From Rhodamnia argentea (lineage: Eukaryota > Streptophyta > Magnoliopsida > Myrtales > Myrtaceae), in NCBI RefSeq assembly GCF_020921035.1, contig NC_063152.1, positions 28,829,903-28,893,902 of the forward strand: a stretch of DNA of 64,000 nucleotides, in the 5' to 3' direction. This document shows positions 1 to 11,500 of the stretch, one piece after another. The notes beneath the pieces are model-generated. The model did not search any database. It had not been told where the DNA came from and worked only from the letters and a program-made list of their open reading frames with translations. The stretch's first letter is position 1. Each line of letters starts with the position of its first letter. A program made the translations under genes and the position numbers.

Positions 1-710
1 TCATCTCTTTTACATTTCTTCTAAGTTGAGATATCCTGATTCTTCGCAAAAGTGTTAGCTAAATAAATCATATTGACGTCCTATGATTAAGGATGATCTT
101 TTATATTACTAAGGAAAATTGTTAGGGCAAAATATGTATCGGTGATCTCGTAACCTAGGGTGGAATTTGGCTAATTAATAAAGATATTCTCAATTTGTTT
201 TTTTCTAGTCTTTAGATTAGACCCGAGTAGTTGATTGGCCACATCATGAGTCCCAAAATGGAAAAAGGATGTTTGTTTGTGTACCATCTAATTTAAGTAA
301 TTACGAAGGTAGGAACATTCGAGGCAACTACATCGAAATTGCGAGAATCATCCCGCTATAACCGAATAATTATCAAAACTAGAAACCTGAGGCGATTTCA
401 AAGAAACTAAGTGGATACAGTTTTAGCATATTTCGAATCTCTTATGGCAATTGCAAATATAAAAAAGTGAAGATATTCGAGGTAGTTTCGAGGAAACCGC
501 TGAGACCTCAAATATAGATAAATGATAATACTTATTGACCGCTTCGTCCTTGTAGATATGCATCCAAAGATGCTTATAAATTTCCTAGACAGTGTTCTAT
601 TCGGACCGTAATCTCCTCGTGGCAAGCAAAGAAAGATTCGATCCATAAGTACGTTTACATCGTGGTCTCCCATACCGTTCTATGACAGCACAACCACACC
701 AGTTCCAGAC
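1..710. promoter_or_regulatory. Upstream region of BAP-like gene B1
   Basis: AT-rich non-coding sequence. The part from about 190 onward aligns by eye with the upstream regions of B2 (about 24290-24900) and B3 (about 36770-37310): a shared phrase reading CTAG, TC, then TAGATTAGAC lies near 200-220 and 24296-24312, and a shared GAGGAAAC block lies nearer the gene. A good TATA box is at 575-580. The conserved 5'-UTR block ending AATCTCCTCGT (around 609-620) also precedes B3. No other gene is seen here; the open frames on the minus strand are not conserved. Confidence 0.6.
575..580 (+). promoter_or_regulatory. TATA box of B1
   Basis: TATAAA lies 131 bp before the B1 start codon. B2 has TATATATT in the aligned position, while the aligned segment is missing from B3. 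Confidence 0.6.
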
Positions 711-1274
711 ATGGCCAACACCCACAATCGCAGCTTAGAATTAGAAGTCACCGTCATCTCCGGCGAAGACCTCCGCATCAACGACAGGCCCATCAAGAAC
801 AACGCCTTCGTCACCGTCAAGGCCGACTCTGGCGGTTCGCTGTCATCGTTGCAAGACTCAACAAAACCCGATGTGCAGAGCGAGAGCTACCCTTACTGGG
901 ACGAGAAGCTCCACGTAGACTTGCCCGCGGGATCGCGCTACGTCGTCGTCGAGGTCTGCCGGAGGAGCTCCGCGGCCGTGGACAAGCTTGTCGGGACCGC
1001 CTGGATTCCGGTGTCGGACTTCGTCGGAGACTACACGCCGGAGAATTACCTGCATTTCTTGAGTTACAGGCTGAGGGACGCCCAAGGGCAGCGCAACGGG
1101 ATCGTCAATATCTCGGTTAGGGTCATCACGTCGTCCTACAAAGGGACTGCTGCGTCATCGTCGTCGTCTTCGTCGCCGTCGGTGCCAAAGTTCGGGATTC
1201 CAGTGGATCGGGAGAAGACCGGCGGGACGGTGACCGGCATGCCGGTTTGGTATCCGAATCAATGGAAATCTTGA
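711..1274 (+). CDS. BAP2-like: BON1-associated protein (BAP)-like C2-domain protein, type B copy 1
   Basis: Single-exon gene of 187 residues. A C2 domain spans about residues 9-140: first strand LEVTVISGEDLR (10-22), a YPYWDEKL core (60-67), DKLVGTAWIPVSDF (91-104), and the family hallmark LHFLSYRLRD (114-123) followed by GIVNISV. A serine-rich linker (about 146-157) leads to the conserved C-terminal tag TGMPVWYPNQWKS. Arabidopsis BAP1/BAP2 share the FLSYRLRD block and a TGVPVW tail; they bind the copine BON1 and repress cell death. The start is set by the conserved MAN...RSLEV. The canonical C2 Asp-Pro-Tyr of loop 1 is NAF here, so calcium binding may be weak. B1 has two extra residues (LE) in the first strand relative to B2 and B3. 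Family assignment is secure; function is inferred. Confidence 0.93.
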   Translation: MANTHNRSLELEVTVISGEDLRINDRPIKNNAFVTVKADSGGSLSSLQDSTKPDVQSESYPYWDEKLHVDLPAGSRYVVVEVCRRSSAAVDKLVGTAWIPVSDFVGDYTPENYLHFLSYRLRDAQGQRNGIVNISVRVITSSYKGTAASSSSSSSPSVPKFGIPVDREKTGGTVTGMPVWYPNQWKS

Positions 1275-2267
1275 GAACACGGGTTTCGATTCTAAACTTC
1301 CAGTTGGAAAAAGAAGGTATCAAATCAAGATTGACGAGTTTGGGATTCTTTGGTCTGTCAGTTACGGTTTGGTTTTGGTGCCGAAAGTGATCGTCGTTTC
1401 GGTGCAGCGTCAAGCGTGCAAGTGCAGCATAAATGTCTACCTTTATTTTTCAAAATATTTCATGAGAGTCCATTTTATTTATTAAGGCAAATAACAACAT
1501 CATTATTACAATCAAAATAGGCAGACCCGTAATACAAATCCCGTAAATGTCTACCTGTCGATGTTTTTGTTTCAATATTGCACATGATACAAGTATTTTT
1601 ATTTTTCCCTCCTATATAAACTCAAAGCAAGTAGTTCGTGGAGAATTCCTGCGTTATAAACAAGTTGATCCACCTCAGAATAAGCAAAATTCCCGTCAAC
1701 TCATTATGCAAAAAGATAAAGTTCCAAGAATAAATTGCACGCACTTGTATGGACTCAAAAAGATAAAGTTCTCGTCAACCTATTGACGGTGTAATCTCAG
1801 TGTTATTAATGACAAGAAATATACACTAAGTTTGTCGGGATTCGAAACTCACCTATGATATTATGCTTGACATTTCACTGTTATACGATCACACTATCAT
1901 GCTAGCGAAATTCTATACAAAATTTAACCGTCAAACCCAAAAAGAAGGAGCTTATTTAAAAAATTCTGCCACAGCTGACGTGATTTGACTTTAAATTTAG
2001 TTTGGTGAAAAGACACCAAGAGTGACGAGTTTAGAATTCTCCGTTACTATAGTTACGTTTTGGTGGTTGGAACTTCCATTCATGGAAAGAAAATCATGAA
2101 TTGTTCTCCTCTCTCTGAACAAATTCCACACATTGATATAAGCTTGGTCAGTTTCAACGATCGCTATGTTCTAGGGGTCATTGGGCGTATAAATTCTTCA
2201 TTTACATCAATTCTTTTGCAACGTGTTTTTCTTATTTTCATTTTGATAAGATAAGATTAAAAAAACA
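1275..2267. other. Downstream flank of B1, part of the duplicated B-A unit
   Basis: No gene is seen. The stretch is AT-rich and paralogous to the B2 downstream region: about 1540-1790 matches 25985-26260, including a shared GTTATA-AAACAAGT phrase. The first 150 bp also matches the B3 downstream region (37900-37970, AGTGATCGTCG and GCGTCAAGCGTG). This supports duplication of long segments rather than of coding sequence alone. Confidence 0.55.
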
Positions 2268-2524
2268 TTAAGGGTGCATTAGTTTCGCGAAAAATTCATG
2301 ATTTGAAAAATATTTTTCAGACAATGATCGGTTTGTATTGTTTATGAAGATCAATGAACGAACAAAACAGTCATCATCTATAAAAGTGTTTAAGTATAAA
2401 TTATTGTGGATGGCGAAAATATTTTTTATCGACTAATTCTTTTAAAAAATAGAGTCAATCAGTTTTTTTGAAGATGTTTTTCAAATCTTTTTTTTCTTCC
2501 GCGAAACAAATGGAGGATGCGTTT
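2268..2524. mobile_element. MITE, copy 1 (TIR GTGCATTAGTTTCGCG)
   Basis: About 255 bp, AT-rich, with terminal inverted repeats. The left end reads GTGCATTAGTTTCGCGAAAA and the right end, read in reverse complement, gives a GCATCCTCCATTTGTTTCGCG variant. A second, diverged copy lies at 36108-36352. It has no coding capacity. Superfamily is uncertain: the ends resemble hAT-type MITEs, but no clean target duplication is visible. Confidence 0.6.
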
Positions 2525-4935
2525 TCATAGCTAACTTTGCCAAGAGCTCTTTCTACGTCGCATCATATGAGCTTAGTCAAATTACGGTTCGAACTTGGAC
2601 CCGAATATTTAAGCCCAATAAAAAATAACATATCAATCAAGATATGCATAATCAGATGAAAATGTACGTGCAATCTCGAGTGGTATGAAGAATCAATAGA
2701 AATATCTTAATTATCTCTAACATAGGAAAGTATCGCTTCTTAAGGAAGTGATGTTATGTTTATATTTATAATCCCATGGAGAGTGCTTTTCTTAAAACAG
2801 TTAGCCAACTCTTGGTCATTCTCAAATTTCTCTCGCGCTTTCCTTGGAAAGCCTAGGAAAATGTATGAGTGTCTTGATTGACTTTTGCTTCCATCTCATT
2901 AAGATAGTCGTGTGAATCTAAGATCTCAATGCGGCTCTTGTTTTCATGAAGAAAAGAAAAATCTAATCTGCGTTGGCCGTCATTTGGCTGATATCCATCC
3001 ATATATCCCACTTTAAAAAAAAAAAAATTTCTAATAGCGTAGGTGTTATTGGACCGGCGCATCTGTGCATTCTCATCGTAAACATACAGAAAGTCTCCCG
3101 GCTTCGATCAACGAAAAAACGATGTGGATAACATTGAGGAGGACACGCGTGTCGCACACGTGGCCGTGCATTCACACGTGGCGATCCTAGCTCCCTTAGG
3201 AGCGGCCTGAATTATCTACTTGTTTCTTTAAAAAAAAACGAACAACAGGACTCTGCCAAGTGTTCTCTGTTGGCATGTTCAACAAGGTAGCACGTGGCGG
3301 CGGCACCGCACAAGGACAGTAAAATTCGCCGGCCCACGTGGTTAATAATTTATAATGTGAAATCAAGGTGGCGCAAACCGCAAATTGACTTCGACTGATT
3401 TAGGTGTTTTCTGGTGCTGGGTAATTACATGTTTTTTTTTTAAGAGAAAAGATTTATGTGATATCGTTGATCGAACTGACATGATATTTTAAAGTCGCGA
3501 ATAATAATCATTCTATTTTAGTAAGCTGTTTTTAATTAATAATTGATTTTTTTATTTTTATTTTATGGATGAGTTTCGAAACAGAAAAATACTTTTGATA
3601 ATGAGACAAAATTTCTGTTGCCAAAATATAAATTTATTTAATAACGGTATAAAATTTCTACCGTTGTTGGCTGTCGGGTCTCGGTCGGAGAGACTGGCTG
3701 ACCGAAAACTAGAAATCAACAAATCTGTGGCCGGCGAATCCGACACTGGCGGTCTGCAAGTTGGCGTCCAGTGCATTTTACGTGCGATAGGGGGTGTTGG
3801 GGTTTTGGTGTGTTGGGTTTGTGCGTGGTGGCCTTGGGAAAGCATCTGAGCTGCACTAATTTAGCACACAAAAAAATCAAACTGGACTGGATTTTTTGGT
3901 AAAATTCGATTCGATTTTGGTTCAATTCAAGCATAATTCCTAATAATTTAGTTCAGTTCGATTTTTCAAAAAAATAAGTTGAACCGAATTATTGACACCT
4001 ACATTTATTATATTATAGGAAAGCTTAGACCGATAAACTTTACTTTCACATGAATTTCGTCTAGACATGATGCGCGTTTTTGAGAAGTGATTATGTTTAC
4101 ACGGGGCAGTGTAAGAGTAATTTGATTTCACACATAAGAGGAAAATGCGCACCATCTTTAAAATAATAGACAACGACATTGTCCTCTTCCACCTTTTTGA
4201 GTTCGTCAATATATAGATTTTTTTTGGGGGGGTCGAAGTGTTCATCAATTGACGAGAAGCTAATTACGTGCAAACTTGATCCTTTTGTCCGATAGGCTCG
4301 AAAGGCCGGAGCAGGCCAAAGTGGAATCAGGCAATTGGGACTTTATGTCTAAACAATTAATACACGCCATAATTAAACGTTTCCGTTTGTATGTTCTCAC
4401 GCGCGTCACCTAACCCTACTATAAAAAGGAAAATTTGCTTTTTTCCCATAAAAGATTTGCGTTCAACAATATGTTTCACAAGTTAGACTTTGCGATTACA
4501 TATAATAACTTCCAAATAATCACGTGTTATTTGATTTACAGATGTTGAAGCCAAAAAGTATCCGGACAGGAGCAAAAAGACATCCAATGTTGGGAGCTGT
4601 TGGTCGACAAAGGAATATAGTTTTTACCGACGGAGATTATCCATGGCACGGCCAAGTCTTAGGGTGCAAGGCAACTCCTGCTCTGATATCATGTGGGATT
4701 TTGTGGAATAATAACTAACTATTTTAAAAGTTTAAGCTATTATATGAAGGCGTAATTTAATATTTAATTACTCTAAGATAGGATGTATTTGATTTCTTTG
4801 AACCATCGTTAAATGTTGATGGTAGAGATAAATGCTTATTAATCAAAGAACACTAATTCCAACCAAAAAATAAAAAAGAACGCTAATTGTTTAATTTCAT
4901 TTCCAGTATATCTTTACATTCAAGTACTTTTTTAT
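2525..4935. other. B1-A1 intergenic sequence, duplicated in units 2 and 3
   Basis: No gene is recognised. Segment 2970-3220 (GGCCGTCATTTGG, ACACGTGGCGATCC) matches 26780-26980 in unit 2 and, more loosely, 42280-42440 in unit 3. Segment 4260-4470 (ATGTCTAAACAA, CACGCGCGTCACCTAACCCTA) matches 43900-44130 in unit 3. Around 3880-4000 there is a degenerate GGTTCGATTTTGGTTC-type repeat like those at 19372-19630 and 48776-49413. Short open frames in this stretch show no family signature. Confidence 0.5.
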
Positions 4936-5446
4936 TAGGGGTGAGCAAGTTAGACCGATAGGACTAGGAACCGCTCGGACATGATCCGTTCGGTGATCCG
5001 GTTCCCGATTCTAAAGGGTGGCGGTCCGGTTCCCGATTCCGGAGATACAGGATCGGACTAGACCGCTCAAACCGGACCGGTCGATTTTATTTTATTTTAT
5101 TTTTTGCATTTACGGGGTCTCATACGGTTGAGATTTGGACCACATATTTATTTTGTAGCTTTTGTTCCATGACTCCACCGAACAATGTCGAATGCTATAT
5201 GTTACTAGATTATGCTAAAAAAGTTTATCATTTCACTTTTTTTTTTGGAAAAAAAATACTATTTTAGAGTCATTTTTTCGAAAATAATGGCTTTAATAAT
5301 ATTTGCTTGACTTCATTGAACCACTCGGGAACCGGATCGGATCGGTGGTCCAATCCCCGGTTCCAAAAATTGAGAATTGGCACCACCAGTCCAATTCTTG
5401 ATTCTTGAGGGGAACTGGACCGGACCGGGAACCGCTCGCCCCTACT
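4936..5446. mobile_element. Fold-back MITE, hAT-like ends (TAGGGGTGAGC)
   Basis: About 510 bp with long imperfect terminal inverted repeats. The left end begins TAGGGGTGAGCAAG and the right end, in reverse complement, begins TAGGGGCGAGCGGTTCC. Both arms are full of CCGGTTCC/GGAACCGG blocks around an AT-rich centre (about 5085-5300). Flanks are T-rich (CTTTTTTAT versus CTTTTTACA), so an 8-bp target duplication is possible but imperfect. There is no transposase. Confidence 0.65.
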
Positions 5447-5559
5447 TTTTACATGAGCGACAACGTTTGTCCCTCGTTTTAGTACCTTTAATATTCTCGT
5501 TGTTTATATTATCATTGATTCATGTTGAAAGGCATCCCGTCGATATTTTCTAGTGAAAC

Positions 5560-5640
5560 GATAGTGCTAATATGATAAATAACTTCAATCTAAATATGTG
5601 AGATCGGCACATATATATCCATAAGAGAACTAAGATCGAT
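5560..5640. repeat. Left flank of the viral insertion, paralogous to 28318-28395
   Basis: AGTGCTA, a few bases, AAATAACTTC, AATCTA and then a CATATATAT run align with AGTGCTAG, GAAATAACTTCGATCTA and a CTATATATAT run at 28318-28375. The host duplication is therefore recognisable on the left side of the endogenous virus; the right side resumes at about 13740. Confidence 0.6.
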
Positions 5641-6110
5641 CAACCAAAGCATAAAATTAGAAATTAAAATTGAAGAGGAGAATACTGAAAGTATGTAGAC
5701 AGATAGTAAATATAAACAGAAATAAAAGATGCAGCATGTGAGGGGTCGGGGATCCGACGTTCTCATTGGTTGAGATATTAAGAACAGATCTCGCCGAACT
5801 TAATCAAAGCAAGGGGAGGGCTCTCGGCGGACTCCGCACTCTGTTCACTTAATATCTAAATCAATTTAAATCAGAAATATGCAGAGGGAGTATGTAATGC
5901 GAACCACTAGCAAGAGGCATGGCCTTCCGTTCTGGGGTATAAATTGCAGAAAGTAAAATGCAGCAGATAAAGTACACAGCTCTTCAACACAACAAGTAGG
6001 AGGCAGAGCCTTCCGCGATCTGTTGGTATAAAGCTAGAGATATGAAAATTTCACAATATTATTCATAAAATGGAAATATTACAAGAAAAAATCCATAGAT
6101 CTGTGCATAA

Positions 6111-6230
6111 AAACTCCAAAAATAGAAAGATGCGGAGTAGATCCGAGAAGAAGATGAGAAAAAGAAGAGATCGGGGAAGATCCGAGCAAAACAGGTTCTT
6201 ACAAGAGATCTTCCGAGAAGAGGAGAAAGG
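6111..6230 (-). repeat. Inverted copy of viral leader-type segment (left copy)
   Basis: The reverse complement of this purine-rich stretch matches 9157-9275: both share GTAGATCCGAGAAG, GAGATCGGGGAAGATCCG and AGGTTCTTA in the same order. It sits directly before the reverse transcriptase part. On the other side, the sequence down to about 5900 reads as leader-like CT-rich sequence in the minus direction. Confidence 0.75.
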
Positions 6231-7506
6231 ATTAATTTGCAAAAGCAAGTGTCCATGGAGTGGTTTTGCTTTTTACGTTAATAAGAATGCAGAATTAGAA
6301 CGTGGAGTCCCCGGACTTGTTGTGAATTATAAAACTTTGAATTCTGCTTTAAAATGGATTCGTTATCCGATCCCTAATAAAAAGAATCTTTTGAACAGAT
6401 TATGCCGTTCTAAAAATTTTTTTAAGTTTGAAATGAAATTTGGATTCTGGCAAATCCAAATTTCTGAAAAAGATCGTTACAAAACTGCATTTACTGTACC
6501 TTTTGACCAATTCGAATGGAATGTTATGCCTTTTGGTTTAAAAAATGCGCATTCTGAATGTCAGAGAATTATGAATGATATTTTTAATCCCTATTCTGAT
6601 TATATCATTGTTTACATCGATGATGTTTTGATATTTTCTTCTGATATTGATTCACATTTTAAACATGTTAATCAATTTTTAAAAATTACTAAACAGAATG
6701 GATTAGCTTTGTCGCCCACAAAGATTTTGATGTTTCAAACAAGAATTAGATTTCTTGGTCATTATATTGAACATGGTACCATCGTACCCATTGAGCGATC
6801 TATTCGGTTTGCGTAAAAGTTTCCAGACTAATTGAAAGGCAAAACTCAATTGCAAAGATTTCTTGGATCTTTAAATTATGTTATTGATTTTATTCCAAAT
6901 ATCAATATCATCTGCAAGCCTTTACATCAAAGGTTAAAGAAAAATCCAATCTCTTGGACTATTTTGCATTCTAATATCGTTCGCAAGATTAAAACACTCA
7001 TCAAAGAGATTCCATGTTTACATCTTGCAAACCCTTATGCTTTTAAAATTGTTGAAATTGATGCCTCTGATATAGGTTATGGAGGTCTTTTCAAACAAAA
7101 GAATGACCGTGGTAATGAACAAATTGTGCAATTTATTTCTAAGCATTGGAATGATACACAGAAAAATTATTCCACCGTTAAAAAAGAAATTCTTGCTATC
7201 GTTCTTTCTATTTCTAAATTTCAAGGTGATCTTTTAAATCAAAATTTTTTATTAAGAATTGATTGTAAATCTGCAAAAGATATTTTGCAGAAAGACATTT
7301 TGAATATTGCTTCAAAGCAAATTTTTGCACGATGGCAAGCCATTTTATCTGTTTTTGATTTTGATATAGAATTTATATATGGTGATTCAAATTCTCTACC
7401 AGATTTTCTCACACAAGAATTTTTACAGGGAAAAAATCCTCCACCATGCCCCCAAAGAAAGACAAAGGCAAGGGCAAAGCAACCGCCTAGCTTGAAACCC
7501 AAATAG
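6231..7506 (+). pseudogene. Fossil viral reverse transcriptase and RNase H region
   Basis: Caulimovirid polymerase remains. Visible signatures are a KSKCPWSGFAFYVNK-type entry to the fingers, the catalytic YIDDVLIFS motif, a LGHYIE thumb block, the FLGSLNYVIDFIPN connection, and an RNase H segment with a DASDIGYGGLF motif and HWNDTQKNYSTVKKEILAI. The N-terminal start of the viral polyprotein is not in this half. It is a degraded copy, described only as a fossil. Confidence 0.9.
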
Positions 7507-8873
7507 CCTCGGGGAAACTTACCCCAATTCGTAGCCGGCTCGAGGCTACCCAGCCAAAAGACGAAAAACGCAAGCCTCACCTTTTGACTCTACCCAAGCA
7601 AACCCGCCACTGGCCGAGTTCTTCTCCGACCATATCTTTTGAAAAATTAGCCACAATTTTGCCGCCAAATAATTTGAAGGAAGTCTAAAGCAATTTGGAT
7701 GCTCACCTTTATGCTTTTGAAGAGGTATAATCACCTTCTCCTCTAAAAAATTTTTCAAGCGAGGTGGTTCTTCGGTCAAAACCAGCCCCTCCGAAAGAAA
7801 AATCAAAATTTTTCTTAAAACATTTTGATAAGGTTTTTACGGTAGAAAGGGGATTCTATCATCAAAATCCTTACATATTCGCGAAGAAAATGTTTGGAGA
7901 AAACCGATTTTACACTCCCCATGACTTACACAAACCAATAGAATTTTATGAGAAGATTTTGACACAGACCCAGTCAATCATTTTTAAACATTTTCCGGAT
8001 AAAATTCATCCAGGAATTGTAAATTATTCCACTTCAAAATTACTTAGGGTCATCAACCCTAATGAGTGGGATATTTCTCCAGCTTCCCCTATCAAATTTG
8101 AAAGCGTGTTAACCGAGATTATTTCTCACGGACCTTCTTTCATATATTTTGACTATCAACAAGCCTGGTGGAATGTATTATTTCGTCAAAATCTCAATAC
8201 AACCCATACATGGCTTTTTTATTTCCAAAATAATTTTGAATTCTCTACGATCCCATTCTGGTTCGTAACATGGTGGGAAACATTTGGTCCAGTCCAAGAT
8301 ATACTACCACGAAGTATTCTGGATTCCTACCATCTTTTCTACCACAATTATACTCCAACCGCAGAAGAGAAAAATTTCCCCTCTCTTTTGTTATTCTCAG
8401 CCTTTTTTAAAATCTCTTGGGTTCTTGGTTGGAATTTTGAATACCATAGGAAAACAGAAAAATTTGATATTTTGATTTTGACTAGAAGATATAAAGTCAA
8501 ATGGTGGGATGGCATTAATTTCTGGAAAAATGTTTCTAGAGATGCAATTGAAGTATGGCTTCAAATGAAAAAACCCCCGAAGCCAGCATCAATTAGCACC
8601 TCATTTTTGCATGATAAAGCTATTGTAGTCTCTAATTTGGCAGGATCCACATCAAAAGAGGAATTCTACCAAAAAATGAAGAAAGCAAGAGCCGATTATG
8701 AAGAATTTCAGGATTCTCGGGAAGGATCACACCATATCGGGAATTTAAATGAAGATGATCGCTATGAAATACCGCCTGGATTAAAACGAGCAGATGTTGC
8801 CGACGAAGAAGATGCTCAAGACTTAGCATCAAACCGAGATTTTGATTTTGTAAAATACTGCATAACACCGTAG
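7446..8873 (+). pseudogene. Fossil viral ORF2-like region
   Basis: This follows the RNase H region and overlaps its end, starting with a lysine-rich MPPKKDKGKGK peptide. Downstream there is a long tryptophan- and phenylalanine-rich coding stretch (7764-8873, 369 residues open). Such an ORF after the polymerase is a hallmark of florendoviruses, where its function is unknown. Residues rich in WW, FYF and WFVTWWETFG are visible, with a charged C-terminus. No further domain is recognised. It is broken near its start. Confidence 0.6.
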
Positions 8874-9275
8874 TACCGTACACTATAACGGATTTTAATT
8901 TTCAACTATACACCGTAGCGCCGCACTATAGCCACAAGAACTTTTGTCTTTAAATACATGTTTTGTGAAAGTTATCAGACAAAACGTTCGTAGCGCAGAA
9001 AACACAGAACCTTGAGAGCTCCTTACTCCTTCCCCTCTTTTAACCCTTTTGATATCTTCTCTCCTAGAAAGCTCCTCACGAGCACCTATAGAGAAGAGCT
9101 AACCCTTTCTATCTTTTGAAACCAGATCCCATTTTGTAGAAACCTTTCTCCACTTCCCGGAAGATCTCCGATAAGAACCTATTTTGCCCGGATCTTCCCC
9201 GATCTCTTCAATTTTCTCATCCTCTTCTCGGATCTACTCCGGATCTTTCTCTGTTTTTGGAGTCTTGCCTTCGTA
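8874..9275 (+). promoter_or_regulatory. Viral intergenic region with promoter-like and leader-like sequence
   Basis: Non-coding sequence after ORF2. It holds an AT-rich CTTTAAATACATG patch near 8950, as expected of a pararetroviral core promoter, then a CT-rich leader (8990-9260) with repeated CTCCT and GAAGATCTCC-like blocks. The last 119 bp (9157-9275) are the inverted partner of 6111-6230. Promoter activity is inferred from position and composition only. Confidence 0.5.
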
Positions 9276-9860
9276 GGAATATTTTTCTCGGAAAAATCTG
9301 GTTCCTAAGGTAAATCAACAATATGCCTCTTCCTATTCCAGAAAGCATTAGGAAGAGTAGAACAAACTTCCTTTTTCAATTTATTTTCTAAAAGAAGGAT
9401 TTTCTTTTGTATATTAGGATGAACCAACCTCTATTCAATCCTTTTATACTCCAGTTCTTCTTTTAGAAATAAAAGGTGAGATTCTTTATCTCTAATGAGA
9501 CAATTAATTTCCTTGATAGACTGTTCTTGTAAAATGTTTAAATTCCTCGTTTGAGGTTTGGAAATAAATTGGAAAGTAATTTTATTTCCCAAAATGTTTG
9601 TCTCAATTTCTTCCCGAGTTACCATGAAAGGTTGAATTAGGGTCATGAAAGGAGTTCCGAGAATAACATTTTGTTTTAAATCTTTAGCAAGCAAAAAAGA
9701 AGTTTTTAAAGAAATGTTATCTTTAGTGACCAAAACTTCCAGGAGTTTATATCTGATATTCAAACAGCCACCTGAAGCGGTTTTCAAGGCTTTAGTGGTT
9801 TTATCAAAATATTTCGTTGGGATTAAACCTTCACGAATGCGGTTTAAATCGCACCTGTGT
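9276..9860 (-). pseudogene. Fossil viral protease and start of polymerase region
   Basis: Minus-strand remains. Toward the low-coordinate end, EPDFSEKNIPTKAR matches the entry to caulimovirid reverse transcriptases. Upstream of it in reading order lies a retropepsin-like segment with LLEVLVTKDNISLKTSFLLAKDL and a VILGTPFM block, the conserved strand of pararetroviral aspartic proteases. It is degraded. Confidence 0.75.
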
Positions 9861-11500
9861 CAAAAAGGGTCTGTAGTGTTTAACACAAAATCATGGATTT
9901 TAATAGAAATATTAATTATCCATTTTTTTGAAGTAACTTCAGAAAGTAAGTGAAGAAAAAACGAAGGATCCGATTCCTCAGAATTCCCAGTTTCCATTTC
10001 TTTTCTTTTTAAAAATTGTCTTTTGAATTCCAAAAATTCTTGATGTTGCTCAATTTGGTTGATTTTGAGAAAACGAATTTCTTTTTTTAATTCATTTATC
10101 TCAAACCTGAGATCATTAGCATTTGTTGGTCTAGAAACTTTTTTCTTTCCTCTATTCAAAATATCGGTCAAATTATAGGCATTTTCAAAAGGTCTAGCAG
10201 CAGAAGCTTTGGTGTAATGAAAACGATTCATGGCAATCTCGGAATCAGAAAGGTTTTCAATTTTATCCAAAATTTCTTCTTCATCTTTTGTCAAAACTCA
10301 AATATCCTTTGAATCCTTTTCAGGATCCTTAGGCTTATCATTATCGGAATCAAAAAGATTTTCTAAATCATTGATCCGGAGACCATCTTCCCCTTCCTCT
10401 TGTTCAAAGAAATCGGAGGTCTCACTTTCGGAATCAATCATGAGTTGTTTTAACTGGTCAAGGGTTTCCTCGTCCAGTTCTAACTCATTAATCTTTTTAT
10501 AAACTTTACAAAACTTGCGGGTATGTCCCTTTTTTCCGCAGTTGAAACAAGTAAAATTAGAGAAATCTCTCTTAATAACTTGTTTGGAGTCAAAAATTTT
10601 CTTTTTAGAAAATTTGTTTGAATTTTTGGCAAAATTTTTCTTTTTCTTCGTTTCTGTCTTCTTTGGAGGGCAAGTTCCTTTGCACTTTGAGTTCTTTTTA
10701 GAAGTAGAAGAAAATGAGTAGAATGGATCATACTGACGGCAAAAATCTCCCAATCCCTTGTTTCCAAGAGATTTCTCTTTCTTAAGCTGTTTTTGCAGCT
10801 TAATATTATTGCACATCTCGGATCCAGTTTTAAAAACATAAGAAACAAGTTCGCCATAAGAAAGGATATTAAAAGGGATTTCTTCGCCATATTGCGCGCC
10901 AATGCTTTTGCGGACTTGGTTTCCGATAAGAATAGGGAGACCGACAAGGAATTTCTCTTTCCGTAAAGGTTGATTGCAATATGGTCTGAGCAAAACGCGT
11001 TGAAAGAATTCATCCTTGTATTGTCGAAATTCACCTAAGGATCCACATTTTAAATTAGAAAGAAGATCCTGGTTGTGATCGCGGACGATAGAAGGGTCAT
11101 CGATAAAATGTTGAGAAATTGAATAAATTAAAGTAGAAACAACATCTTGGACTCGATGCCCTTCATCATCAAAAACAATTTGACCGTTTTCATCGGTTTT
11201 GACCGCATTCGAAATTTGGTTTCATTGGTCTTCTTTGAGATAATTATCCCACCAACCTTTCAAAATTCCTGAAAAACCGGCAATTATCATAAAAGCAATC
11301 TGCTGGTCCGTCGTGTCGGGAATGGTCTTGTAAGTTGTTGCAAGCATAACCATTTGATTCAAAACTTGAATTAAATTTGCTTCAAAAACGCCATCGATAT
11401 TCCATTCATAAATCGTATTAGCAGAGTATTTGTTTACAACTCTGATCGAGGATTCTTCCTTGATAAGATCCGGAGGAGTGGCACGAGAATAATAAAGTTT
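9860..11500 (-). pseudogene. Fossil viral coat-protein region with zinc knuckle
   Basis: Capsid remains on the minus strand. The CCHC zinc knuckle CFNCGKKGHTRKFC is clear (about 10506-10547), preceded by a lysine-rich stretch and followed by an acidic segment with many D and E residues, the usual arrangement at the end of caulimovirid coat proteins. Segments nearer 11500 keep weak coding signal of the capsid core. It is broken in several places. Confidence 0.8.

Noticed and set aside
858-1085. Minus-strand open frame across B1, with similar ones across B2 (25054-25251), A2 (29356-29673) and A3 (44791-45108)
   Set aside because: They are shadows of GC-rich C2 codons in the real genes; the repetition between paralogues follows from the plus-strand conservation.
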